DNA of 64,000 nt, taken from NCBI GenBank assembly GCA_004794785.1, contig SJOL01005788.1, positions 236,163 to 300,162 on the forward strand, read 5' to 3'. The position numbers and the translations under genes were made by a program. The first letter of the stretch is position 1; each line of letters begins with the position of its first letter. Source of the stretch: Opisthorchis felineus. Its lineage: Eukaryota; Platyhelminthes; Trematoda; Opisthorchiida; Opisthorchiidae. Under the pieces are notes generated by a model. That model was given only the letters and a program-made list of their open reading frames with translations. It searched no databases and was not told the DNA's origin. Shown here piece after piece: positions 34,189-45,673 of this stretch.

Positions 34189-35630
34189 TTAATTATCTCC
34201 TGCTCTCTCCCGCAGGCGGATGTGAGGCACACCGTACCTAACCTTACCAGATGCAGTCCATACTAGCACTTTACCCATACGGTCATCACTTGTGGGCTTG
34301 ACCTCCACATGATGCCCAAAACCGTTATTATGACCTCCACGTTTGGGGCAACCACGACCCCTGCCATTGAAGCCTCTGCCCCTTTGAGGAGAAAAGCACT
34401 GACCCCCTTCCAGTTTGAGCCACGATATCTTCTGTCCGGGACTCCGGATTGCCTTTTTGGATGGAGTGGAGCTACTTCTTTCTTGCAGCTTTCCCACCGA
34501 TTCCTCCTTTTCCTTGGCATCATCCATCCCATCTTGCGATCCAGCACTCCCATCCCCTTCATCATCATCCTACTAGTCCTCCTCACATTCGTTTCCATTG
34601 TATCTGCTGGCAGATTCCTCCCTCTTCGAAGAACCCTTAGATTTCTCCATTCAAATCTTCCATGAAACTTGGCCGTCATCCTCTGACTCGTCACCGTCAT
34701 GTTTGCCCCCCCCCCCCCGAGTTGAGGGAGGACTCAGAATTTTCGGATGGTTTAGGCGTTTTTTAGCTCAATTTAGGTAGTTTTTCCGACACTAATGTTC
34801 TTTTGCGTACGAATTTCTACAAAAAATGGACGCCCAAAGAGTTGTCATACACTTCTGGGCAGCTGGCTTGGCATATGGCAGCAGATGGTAGCTCGGTAAC
34901 TGCAGACCCTTCGGAGGCATATCATGTCTCCTGTTCAAATTGAAGTTCAGCGCCTCCGGATAAACCTTGCGCAAGTCAGACCCCAACGCATCAAATGGTA
35001 TATTTCCGATGCAATACAAGTTGCCTTCGATACCGCCGGGAACATGCGATTGTAGCACAATTTTCTGCAGCGCCTTCTGCGCTGCTGCGGCCTGACGCAC
35101 TGTGGTTTCGTTAAGAAATTTGAACAAAAATTGCCGTGTTCGTGTGATATCTTTTATTGACCCCAGGAAAGAGCAGCACATCCGGTCATGAGTAGAAATC
35201 CCGGAGCGGTGAGTACCCGATCTTGAAACTTTCGAAAAGGCTTCGAGGCTTCAGCGTATATTGCTTCGCCAAAAAGTAGGTGGCGCACGTTGATTTTGCG
35301 GTAGCCGAATTTTGCGTTCAGTAACGCATTAAATGTAGTTGTTGACTTTGAGTGGAATCCTAAGAACGTAATGTAAAAGTGCTGAATGCGACGTCTTTGT
35401 CCAAAGATTTTCATAGAAATTAGTGACCCTGAGGAATCTTTGGTTAAAAATTTGATTCTCTGGCCCAAGAAGGGCGATGTCATCAGACGACTGATCCACG
35501 AGGAGAGTGTACGGTGTTACCATCGTCAGACAGCTTTCTCACCAGCTAGTAAATTTTCCGTATCATCATTAGTGGACACCGTCGTCACAGCCACACGCAA
35601 TTTTAGGCACTCCAGCTGTTCCGCAGGGAA
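34189..35630 (-). pseudogene. Nucleolin-like RRM/RGG gene remnant
   Basis: Minus-strand frames in order resemble a protein with tandem RNA-recognition motifs. A first RRM end is at about 35330-35260 (LNAKFGYRKINVRHL). Another RRM end (QFLFKFLNETTVRQAAAAQK) and a further RRM start (LYCIGNIPFDALGSDLRKVY) lie in the frame 35181-34792. An acidic stretch follows near 34560-34520 (DDDEGDGSAGSQDGMDDAKE), then a basic linker, then an RGG-type tail (PQRGRGFNGRGRGCPKRGG, 34390-34330), ending at 34189. Tandem RRMs plus RGG tail is the nucleolin layout. Frameshifts, stops and a 13-C run (34706-34718) break it. No introns are evident, so a processed pseudogene is likely. The 5' end abuts the repeat end at 35632. 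Alternative: another RRM/RGG protein. Confidence 0.5.
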
Positions 35631-35631
35631 G

Positions 35632-36529
35632 GTAATAATAATAATAATGTTTATTCCCAACTTGTGGGTGGCATGCCGTCAGGCATGATCATAAGGTTGC
35701 AGTCCGAGTGAAGGCATGACTGGCGGGGATTGTGGGTACAGGGGTTTCGGGAAAATGGACAGCGTCATAGGCGGGGGGCGTTATCCGATGTAGACGTAGT
35801 CATCACTAAACCGGCACGGGCAGGGAGGCAGTTACTTTGCTTTTTTGGAGAGAACATCGAGCAAGATCAGGTCGGTAGGATTTGAAGGTGGCGGGCAAAA
35901 ACAAAGCGCGGGAGGGCAAAACAAGAGGCTTCCTGTTTGACACATGACAAGAAGAGTGTAAATAGATGAAAATAAAGAACAAGAACATCAGATCTGGTGA
36001 AGCAGCAGAGTTGGCGTCATCCAGCCGGTCAAGTTGAGCTAAAACCTAAAACCACCGCTGGGGCCACCTGGCCTTGGACTGTTGAGCTCATGGCCAGAGT
36101 CACAAAAAGCGTAAGTAGGGATGATGAAGTGGAGGGATTGGCAAAGCGTATAGATGGTAACAGGAACCTCAGGATCATGGTGTACAGTGAAACTGTAGAG
36201 ACTCACTTGTGTCTCTGTTGTGGAGCCGGGCATAATATTTCCTTGGAAGAGTGAGATGGTGCCAACACACGAACCAGAACGCGAGCTGTATAGAAAATTA
36301 TTGATTTTTGTTCAGGAGCACAGACTGAAAATCCACCGAAATTCGAATGACAGGTTCAGCAGTTTGGAATGAACAGATCATGCAGGCAGCTGGGGCCAGG
36401 TGGGGAGCTTGTTCGTATTTGTAGTTAATAGAACGAGTGGGCGGGAGGGTACGGTCGATAATTGGAAGGAAATAGTTGCGGGTATGCTATCAAACTGGGT
36501 ATGGCAGTGCCATGCCATCATTGGCCTGA
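35632..36529 (-). repeat. Long (TTA)n-tailed repeat, copy 2 (left of gap)
   Basis: The copy begins on the plus strand TAATAATAATAATAATGTTT then ATTCCCAACTTGTGGGTGGC. Read on the minus strand this is a 3' end with GAATAAAC (a poly(A) signal) and a (TTA)n tail. Clear homology to 39232-40190 runs throughout: GGGAGGGCAAAACAAGAGGC against GGGAGGGCAAAAACGAGGCA, GGCCTTGGACTGTTGAGCTC against GGCCTTGGACTGTTAGGCTT, and GTAGAGACTCACT in both. It is cut by the N gap. Confidence 0.75.
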
Positions 36530-36798
36530 NNNNNNNNNNNNNNNNNNNNNNNNNNNNNNNNNNNNNNNNNNNNNNNNNNNNNNNNNNNNNNNNNNNNNNN
36601 NNNNNNNNNNNNNNNNNNNNNNNNNNNNNNNNNNNNNNNNNNNNNNNNNNNNNNNNNNNNNNNNNNNNNNNNNNNNNNNNNNNNNNNNNNNNNNNNNNNN
36701 NNNNNNNNNNNNNNNNNNNNNNNNNNNNNNNNNNNNNNNNNNNNNNNNNNNNNNNNNNNNNNNNNNNNNNNNNNNNNNNNNNNNNNNNNNNNNNNNNN
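36530..36798. other. Assembly gap (269 N)
   Basis: A run of 269 unknown bases inside the (TTA)n-tailed repeat. Frames that cross it are meaningless. The gap probably reflects failure to assemble through the repeat. Confidence 1.
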
Positions 36799-37989
36799 TT
36801 GAGGAGACATCAGATGGGATAACGTGCATTAATATATGTACAGAGAAAGACCTGACATCTACCGCTATTAGGGTGGTGACAGTGAGTGACTATATGAGAT
36901 GGGATAGGGATGGATTTGCACTTAGTCAACTAGCAACCAAGCAGGGGTTGGGTTTGCTAACATGTGATAGTGAAGTACAAGAGATCTAGTGCAAACCGAC
37001 ATAAGCACGCAGAGAGGTAGTGTGGTTGGGGAAATCAGAAGTATAAGGACTGACGAGGGTGAACTTCCGAGATGATGGGCTAGCTTATCTGGCATTCATT
37101 ACTTAAGTTGGGCAGCAAAATAACCTAGGAGAGAAAGTAAGTGTAAGAAATAGTCACCAGTCCCAGAAGCACTGCTATCAGCTTCAAGTTAACAAGTGAT
37201 GCATGGAGAATAGTCTTTGGACACTCGTCTTGCATGCTGGTAGCAGAGGGTTAGGAACCTCTGTTTACACATATTTCTTATTGTATATGTTCACTCCTGA
37301 GAGAAGCAGGTAGGTGCGTGTGTTTTGTTTGTTCGACTAAGTGGGCTTTGGCGAGGTACAACCCCAATTATGACAAGGATAGCTACAGCTCCGCACGCCG
37401 ACATAAGCCATGGGCATCACATAGGCTCCAGGCTATTCCATCTGTGTTTTTTACGAATTTTTTTTACAGACGGGAGGCCAGTTTCTTCTCTTTTTTTCAC
37501 CGTCTGTGGTTTAAAGTTTTGCCAGTTAAATGACAACCGGGACGAATCCAGCCCAGCGGCAACAAACAGAAACAACAGTCCTCTTTTATTGGTTTCCTGA
37601 ATTAAAGGCCGTGCTCAGAACCACCGGCGATGGGCGAAGCACCCGTGCTACTGGAGGGGTGATGGGTATACGAACGCACCATGGTGCAACGCAACAGGGC
37701 GACCCTCCCTGCAGGACGTACCGACCACCACAAGAGGTTTTCATCCCTAGTGCATGCTGCCAGATCTGCAAGGTGGCATGCCACCATGCAGTCATGATTG
37801 CGGCTTGTGCAATACGTTTGCCCAATATTGTCTTCAAATGTGAAAGTTCTTGAGATGGATTTGGAATCAACAGACGTTTGCGAGGTTTCGCTTGGTTAGG
37901 ATCAGCTTATTTCTTTGTTTCTACACCGTGAACCATTTTGGAGATTGTGAGCTGGACGTCTGCACATGAATGTTATCCCCTTGCCGCTT
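36799..37989. other. Right flank of gap; no recognised gene
   Basis: The first few hundred bases probably continue the (TTA)n-tailed repeat: the plus strand is purine-rich and has CTAGCAACCAAGCAGGGGTT, loosely like CAAGCAACCAAGTGCTAGCT at 27352. No gene was recognised. Frames at 37318-37853 (+) show no domain. Confidence 0.35.
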
Positions 37990-38800
37990 TCAGCATCTTA
38001 AAGTTCCAAGCTGGGGCTTTAACGGGTTAAGCACTCTCCCCACCATTTTGTCGAAATCAGATTCAAATGTCCCCAAAAAAGAGTGCTTAGCTCTGAGTTG
38101 CGTGCTGAGGCAATTGACTGCTATTCATTTTGGTTCTGCAGGGACGGCTGGTCTGAAATCTGTTTATTCCAGGGCCATTATATACGCTTGGGGATGCCTC
38201 AGAGAGCCCAGACGTTGCTTGATAACCCAGTGGGCTTCTGGGACATTAGTTTGCATGAAAATTGAGGAGCAATTGTAAGGAATTCGTGCGGGACAAACAT
38301 CTGCAAGGTGTGCCCTTTTCAAATTCAGCAAATCATCCGGAATCGAAGCCTTGTTGATCAGGGGTGACCCGATAGTCTATGCACAGTTGACTTTGACAAC
38401 GTGCTCGTCAAGTAAAGACTGCATAGCAAATCTGACGGTCATGTTATATATAATTGCAGGCCATTAACTAATGACACTTCAACACGCGTTGGTTCACCTT
38501 CTATCCAAAGCCGTTTAGCTACGCCAGCCGAAAGAAAAGTGGCGCCGGTACCGTTTTCCAACGGAGCTTGATTTAAAGCAGTGCCATTCAGTCCAGCCAA
38601 CCGAACCGCAACTAATCCAAGGCAGCTGCGGGGACCCAGAACTGCTGCTGAGCTAACGTTAGCACATTTGATAGCCCACTTCGCCACCCGCTGTGTCGTG
38701 AAGCAAACGGCGATGTCGTCGGTTGCAGTTCGAGACGTAGCAACGTCCAGAGACGCGATACTCGAAGGCTCTATGGCTAGGTTCTATGCAACTGAAGCGT
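37990..38800 (-). pseudogene. BEL/Pao retrotransposon fragment (gag knuckle to RT linker)
   Basis: Minus-strand translation gives, in order: a knuckle-like CNRRHRRLLHDTA (about 38730), then a protease region in the frame 38687-38439 (GLVAVRLAGLNG, then ENGTGATFLSAGVAKRL and RVEVSLVNG). After a stop the linker typical of BEL/Pao follows (SPLINKASIPDDLL about 38360; NVPEAHWVIKQRL about 38250; TFESDFDKMVG about 38045). In this family the protease box normally reads L-D-N/S-G; here it is E-N-G, so the catalytic Asp looks lost. Frameshifts and stops are present. No RT core or LTR was found. Confidence 0.7.
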
Positions 38801-38819
38801 GAAATAAAGGCCTCTCAGT

Positions 38820-39231
38820 CTGTTCAGCATCCTGGGCTAAGGTAGCGTAGCGAACACTTCGTCGTTAGAAAGATTATGACTGTGTGCATAGAAACTGAAT
38901 TCATATCTTTAATGGCTGCCATGGCTCGGCATGACATCTTTGTGGAGACGGTGTGAAATTTCACGGATACGTTGGTTTCTTCACGTGTTTCCTCCTATGT
39001 TGGACTTGGAAATATTCCAAACAGTACATAAGAATAATAACGTCTTCTTTATCCGTGAAAACGTAAAATGAAGCAGATATTTGCAAACTGTGTAGGGAAA
39101 AGTTTTCTATTGTTGCAGCAGACACCACGCCAGACGAAGTCAGAGGATTCACCGCAGCTAGCAAGTTTCGTGTAGTAGTCAGTACACGTTTCACCGGGTG
39201 CACCTCAGGGTTTCATCTTCATCGGCCTTTT
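38820..39231. other. No recognised feature
   Basis: A stretch of about 400 bases between the BEL/Pao fragment and the next (TTA)n-tailed repeat. Nothing was identified. Confidence 0.3.
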
Positions 39232-41995
39232 ATAATATTACTAATAATACTAATAATAATACTGTTTATTTCCAAGTAGTAGGTGGCATACCGTCAGACA
39301 TGATCACACGATTACAGTCAGAATAAGGCACGACTGGGGGGATTGCCAGCACTGGGGATTGCGCGAAAAAAGTACTGTGTCATAAACAGTGGGCAATATA
39401 CGATGTGGACTTGGTCACGCCTAAACCGGCATGGGAAAGGAAACACAGTTACCAGGAGTTTATCTTACTTTTGTCTCAGGCTGAGACAATATCAGATCGT
39501 TACGATTTGAAGCTAGCGGGTAAAAACAGAACGAGGGAGGGCAAAAACGAGGCATACTGCCTGGCACATGATAAGAAAACTTCAAACTGCGAAAAATGAG
39601 GAACCAGAACAACAAATCTGGTGGGGTAGCAGGATTGCCGCGGTCTGCCGGTCAATTTTAACTGAAGTCTAAAACCACCGATGAGGCCTTTTCGGCCTTG
39701 GACTGTTAGGCTTATGGCCAGGGTGACAAAAGGCGTAAGTGGGGATGATGAATTAGAGGAATCAGCTATACGCATAACTGGTATCAGGAATCTCAGAGTA
39801 GCGGGGTACATTGAAATTGTAGAGACTCACTACTGTCGCTGTTGGAATGGAGTCGGGTGTAAAAGTTCCTTGGGGGAGGGAGTTGGTGCTAATGCAAAAG
39901 ACGGAACGCGAACAGCACAGAAAATGACTGACTTTGTGTGGAACGTCGAATGAAAGTCAACGAGATGTTTACATCCGAACGGAAAATTCAGCAGATCAGA
40001 ATGAACGCATCCCGGAGGCGTCCAGTTGTGGGTGGGGGAACGAGTTTACTAGAAGGCATCGTCAAAAGTAGGAAATGAATAGTTGCGGGTGCGCTGTCAG
40101 ACTGGGTATGGCAGTGCCGTGCGATCACTGCACTGACGTACTTCGGTTTCTGGACAACCCCGTGATGGACGTCATGTTTGGGGCGATTGGGCTTGGATGT
40201 GCAATTCTATGGGCAGAGGGGTTTTTTGGGTTGGCCGAGGGAATCCGGAGATGCAGAACAAAGCCAATATAAGATTGGAGGAATTTTTTTGTTGGTACGG
40301 GCGGGGTTCCGTTGAGGGTGCCATAGGAAGAATTGGTGGGTTTATGGGCAGCTCGAGCAGACAGTGCAATAGGCTGACCAGTGCTTTGGATTGCCGGTGC
40401 AAGTCCTGCGGATTGAGACGGTTATGTGTGCGCTCGGTCAAAAAATTGTAGCGATATGGTGGACTGCGGGCAGGCCATCTGACTGAGTATGGTAGTCGCG
40501 GTACCGTCATCACGACGTCGTACTTTATTACGTGGACAGCCCCGTGAGTGAACGTCTTAGACGAGTCATTTGTGGTTGTCAAGGTAGTTGTGACTGGCAC
40601 GGGAATAGTGACAAATTGAGACCACTATCGAGCAAGGTTATCCTTGTGTCCGTCGATGATGCGGCGTGTTTCATGGCTGCCATTCAAACGAGGCAATGAG
40701 ACAGCCATGTCTAAATCGAGGACTCAAAATAGGAAAGGTTTTAGAAGGGTGTGCTAGACAGCACTATTGTATGAATTATGCCACGACTCAAAATAACAGG
40801 TAGCTAATAGTGGTCACAATTTCTAACCGCTACAGTGGGGCGACACTGTCCGATTCAAAAAACTAAACAGTATTCAGGTGGGGATAGTGGGGAATGAAGG
40901 TATGCGTTCGATGCGAACTGGTGCGGCCACATTTGAAAATGATGATCCTGTGTTACCAAGTGGTGCACTACTAGTATCATAGCTGGTTATGTAATCGCCT
41001 ACGAAACTGGGTAGTGAAAGCAGATGTGTGAGAAGACGTTTCCCAAAATTGTGGTTGAAGCTTGCGTGACTTCGTAGGCTGCTCCAGTAAATAGAGTGGT
41101 GAGCTGGCAAGCTTTCGAGGAGGTGTGATTCTCAAGTGCTGGACGTGTTGGCAAAAAATTGCGTCAAGAATCCATCACAGACAGCTTTTGGAACGGTTCA
41201 GCAACGGTCACTCAGGACGTGGAAGAGGGAGCTTGAGTTGAGGGCAAGTTACCAGTTGTGGGCTACGGTGAACAGTAGCATGCCGATGTGGATGGCATTT
41301 TGATATTACGTGCTGCGCGGAAAGAAGTGCTAACGTCACGTGGTGTGTATTTTGCGAGTCTATGTTAACTCATACATAAGATGAAATTTGTACTCTCCTG
41401 TAATCGATGTTCTGGACTCAGAATGTGTACTACAACCAAAGCAAGATTAAGCTAGTGGTACAGGCGTTCGACATAAGCTGCTTCCTTTTCAATTTTTTGC
41501 GTACATTTTTAAAATTGGTGAGCCAGTTGTTCTAATCAAGAAGTTGGTAAAATCGTCAGCGGTGTGTTTTGACACCGTGCATTTGGGAGAATGAATAATT
41601 GTACATGAATTGCAGTTAACTGCGCGTGTGTTCAGGGTCGCTCGAGGTATACTTAGCACTAAGTAGAGCAGCAAATGGAGGGAAAAGTTCTGAGTCCACG
41701 GCAGGTGGAGTGTGAGACTGAGCGTAGTTTTAGGAGGATCTTTAGATGGGGGGCATTTAGTTGAAGGGAGAGCTGTCAACAGTTCAGTCTTTAGCATCGC
41801 CGGGGTCAGGGGGTGCGGAAGGAATGCACATGGTACAGGAAGATTTGGTGGATGTTTAGGGCTGAGCAGTGGACGAAAACTCTGACCAGGTGGGACAAAT
41901 GTGTATTTGAAGGTAGGGCACATTGAGGGGATGAATGTTAAGGAAGCAGAATCTATCGATAGCTTAGGGGATAAATATGGGAGTGGTCGCATTGT
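39232..41995 (-). repeat. Long (TTA)n-tailed repeat, copy 3 (longest)
   Basis: The plus-strand start is TAATAATACTAATAATAATA, then TTTCCAAGTAGTAGGTGGCA, matching the terminal block of the other copies. Homology to copy 2 is continuous to about 40190 (AATAGTTGCGGGTGCGCTGT, ACTGGGTATGGCAGTGCCGT). A related block recurs at 40440-40600. The minus strand stays pyrimidine-rich up to about 42000 and includes open frames of 142 (40600-40172) and 167 codons (41992-41489) rich in Pro, Leu, Ser and Thr. These resemble compositional artefacts more than proteins. The right end is approximate. Confidence 0.6.
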
Positions 41996-43004
41996 GCTAG
42001 TGTTTGATACTTGGATGTGGGTTAAAGGACATTTTCTTCTGCGGCAATGATGTACAGTAAACCTTGCAGTCCCCGATTAGATCCTCATCATCAGAAACAG
42101 TTAGATTGTATCGAGAGTTGCCGTCTCAACCATCCATTTATTCGGATAGCTTGGACACGATTATGGAAGTGATGACGGGTGGAAATACGTCAGCATGAGT
42201 TTAAGAAAGCGAAAACCCATAAAACAGATATGACAAAGATCCTCAAAGTTGCTCGAAAGAGTGAGCGGCTTTCAACGTGCTAGATGTGGAAGCTTTTTCA
42301 GCTATAACTGGATGCTGAACATCACACAAAAGTCGGCTTACAAACGCAAGCACCGGAGTCGATAAGCGGTATCCAAGAGCGGAGCCCCGATTTGGTAAGA
42401 GTGCTGCCGCGGGTGAGTATAGAATTTTTACAAGCTAGGTTGTGGACGAGAGGGCTGTTGTTTCTGTTGAGCTACGGGGTATAACTGACGGCAGGCAAAA
42501 GTGGAGCGAAGTGGGGTTTTAGTGCTCTAGAGAAGGGGATTGGGCACCAAGTACCCGCTCGCTCACTGGATCGTCACTGCGGCTACCTCTTTGGGTACAC
42601 GTTTGAAGACGTAAGATGTCCCTGAATTCTAGGGGTGAACTCTACGACAATCTACCTTACGACTATTTTGTGTACATCCCTCTTTAGCGTTAACTTTGCT
42701 GCGTCCAATAAAGCGTATGATCACTGAATCTTGACATCGCAGTCGGTGTACACAAGTCTCTTTCATTATAAATAATGTGACTAATTGAGCCTTTGAAACA
42801 GTAGGACGTCTAAACAGTTTTACCCAAGACATATGGTCGATTGTAAAATTTCCTCTCAGAATCCCCGTCGAACGAAAATGGCTCCCGGAAAACGAGGACT
42901 GCAGTGACTACCCATTACGTTTTTACGGATGCGAGCGATCAATAAAAAACAATTTACCAGAGGTGATTGTGTATTTTTCAGGCTTGGGGATGGCAGCTGT
43001 CAGT
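41996..43004. other. No recognised feature
   Basis: About 1 kb with no gene, exon or repeat family identified on either strand. Confidence 0.3.
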
Positions 43005-43272
43005 TGGAGGACTGTCGTTGGCCGTTGGATTAGGTTATCATGCATAATTGAGGCTCATTACCAGCGCCGAAAATGGGTACGGGTCTAGCAGTTGCGACAC
43101 GTAGCCAAGGTTAACGACAACTCATACTGTTATGACTTTGAAGGGACGTCGTTAGCTGTGGGATTAGGCTGTCAATCATGGTTAAGGTCACGTAACCAGC
43201 GTGGCGCATATATATTGGCCTAACAATTAGGATAGGTAGCCAAGGCAAACGTCAACACGCACGGTTATCATG
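43005..43272. repeat. Diverged tandem duplication, two units of about 135 bp
   Basis: Unit 1 (43005-43138) and unit 2 (43139-43272) share ordered blocks: GTCGTTGGCCGTTGGATTAG against GTCGTTAGCTGTGGGATTAG, TTACCAGCG against GTAACCAGCG, GTAGCCAAGGTTAACGACAA against GTAGCCAAGGCAAACGTCAA, and ACTGTTATGA against CACGGTTATCATGA. There is no third unit on either side. Confidence 0.7.
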
Positions 43273-43954
43273 ATGAAGAGTGATGGCTCGCTCTATTTCC
43301 CGATAGTGTCGTCACGCTTTATGACATTCCAGTTAAGGAGCGCCATTATTTCCAATGGGGAATATGTCGTTTTGGTGACCAACATGCATATATCTGGAAA
43401 TGCTACATCATCTAATGGTTAGTTGTGTGCATCTGAGGCTGGGGATCATCCACAGGGGTGCATACTTTCATCACTACTGCACAATGACTCGATTTGTCTT
43501 TGGTTAATGTACTGAACGCAAGGGGAGATTCTCAAGAAATAGTGCTGTGCCAAAGTCCACTTAAGAAACTCGTCTAATTTGTTGCGTCTGACGGGTATAA
43601 CGCATACAATTATTATTCGACCATCCGCCTGGATGGAATATGCATTGAATATGCTGTAGATATTATTTCCAACTTAAAGAACACCGGCGGACGGTAAAAT
43701 ATGCCCAGATTAGACTTCACGCTTCATCCCGTAAACTGCTAATCACATGCGAGTCGGCGGTGGTTGGTGACCTTGAACGTTCGCTTACTTCAACAAAATG
43801 CTATGAGCAACAAATCGGTGAAACGTGCAACCGGATTAGGGCGACTCTTCGTAAACTTTGCAACTTCAAAACCCCATAGTTTCGGCGAAATTAATTTCGG
43901 TTAACTTCTGGTGACCGATTCAAGATGCCGGAACCTATGTGATCGATTTGAACT

Positions 43955-44525
43955 ACACGTGCGATGACAAAGCCAAAAGGTGGTTTTCATTCAAATCAAA
44001 ACAAGAAAGATGGTACAAGCTCAAGGCGGGCACACCAAAAGGAGAACCTGGTTGTGCACAGTAAGAATAGAGGGAAAGAATCAACAACGCGACAATGAAC
44101 AACGCAGACCAACCTCCACCGGAACAAAAATTTCTTCCGGTTAAGAGGGTGAGAATTACGTATGCTGCTTCAAGAAATACTGGTGTATCTCTTCAGACCC
44201 GACAAGCAAACAATCATCAGTCGCTAATTAATATGAATAAAACGAAAACGGCTGCGTAATTGGAAATGTTTCTAAAGTATTTATGACGGATCAGAAAGAA
44301 CTCTGGGAAAATGCTTCTCAACACCAGAACCGTTCCACAAGATAGTTTGTTTTGGATCTTTTCTTCACAGACAAGACTTTTGTCCGGCATCAGAAGCGCA
44401 GCAGCTAAAACTTCTGGAACGGACTTTGATAAAACCAGGGCTAATCCTCCAAATTTAGTCTATGTTCACACAGAACGCGACCTGATCCTGAAGGTAATGT
44501 TATTACGCTCACAATATGCGTAAAT
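43955..44525 (+). repeat. ORF1-like repeat, copy B, and downstream frame
   Basis: The copy begins ACACGTGCGATGACAAAGCC and matches 33920-34110 for about 150 bases. Coding-like sequence continues in changing frames to an open stretch at 44311-44523 (RTVPQDSLFWIFSSQTRLLS, then PNLVYVHTERDLIL). It may be the ORF1 of a CR1-like LINE. No diagnostic motif is visible and frames are broken. Confidence 0.4.
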
Positions 44526-45420
44526 TTTTGAAGCATCAGTAGCAAACTAGACTATGTCAGTAGAGAAGCCCAAGATCCCAACACAACATACAACATAAAC
44601 CTGGCAACCTGGCTGGAAAGTGGCCGACCAGCCTGCACCCGCTAACGTCACGCTCCATGATGTGAACCGGCGAAACGGAAGATTTTCGTATGATACCCTT
44701 TTTTGGTAACTTCAGCACAGAAAGCAAAATTTCAAGCCTCCCTGATCGTCCAAACCTAAAGCTGTTCTCTTCAACCTGAAAAAAATCAGTGGCTTAGCTT
44801 CACAATTCTAAGGCGCCCGAGGACAGAGGCTAAGTTAGTAGCTCGCTTATACGATGACTGATGCAGCCACGAAAGGCTCCATTACTGACGATTTTAATAC
44901 TCCAGAAGTTAGCTGCACCACCGAATAGGCTCTATTATGCAGTTTTTGTACGGAATTATACCGGAATGTGACAAATTTTAACATAACAGACGACTCAAGG
45001 TGATATATTTGGACGATTGCTGTCCATTCTAATACTGATCATGTCCGAGGGACTTGCAAGTGATTAAGGCCAAACGTGTCGGTCCATTAGACTCCAGTGA
45101 CCCTGGTACGCTGGAGTTAGGCACAGAGGGTTGAAGAACCCACACTTCTTGTGACACAGGAAAGATCTCTGCAGTTTTCTTCAAAACTTGAGCTAACCTC
45201 TTTTGTCTACCAGCTGAAGATTGCCGAGGAAGGGAATACTGACCTGTCAGTGGTCATCAATGGCAACTCAAGGGGACATTGTAAGGACCTTGAACTTCCT
45301 GCGACGACCAGGACCCAAGATTGTCCATTAAGGTGTAAGTAAGGGTTATCTCAGTACTCGAGGATAAAGACAGTGCACTGAGAACTCCCTAGACAGTCCT
45401 TGACCAGGAAGGCTGCAACT
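44526..45420. other. No recognised feature
   Basis: Between the ORF1-like repeat and the Gypsy element. No gene was recognised. Confidence 0.3.
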
Positions 45421-45644
45421 TTATCGTGAGACAACGACCGATTTAAGGGAGCATGTGATAATTAAGTTGAGCACGTATATCGGTATAACCAGACGAACTA
45501 GAAATGCAGAATTCAGCACAGCGTAACAAGTAGCACGTATGTATTCGAATTGTTGTATGTGTACAGCACTTGGAATTTTAAAACAAGGGAATAATGAATA
45601 GAGCAATGAATAGAGCATCAATCATGTTCATCACATCCGCCACA
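45421..45644 (-). repeat. Putative 3' LTR
   Basis: Just past the integrase tail the minus strand reads TGTGGCGGATGTGATGAACA (from 45644), a TG start expected of an LTR. AT-rich sequence with direct repetition follows (GCTCTATTCATTGCTCTATT). The far end is not defined because no second copy was found in the window. Confidence 0.4.
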
Positions 45645-45673
45645 CCTTGAATGAGCGTGTGGATGTCTACAGT

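Noticed and set aside
41489..41992. 167-codon minus-strand open frame, and the 142-codon frame at 40172-40600
   Set aside because: Composition is dominated by Pro, Leu, Ser and Thr because the strand is pyrimidine-rich; there is no domain, and the region belongs to the (TTA)n-tailed repeat.
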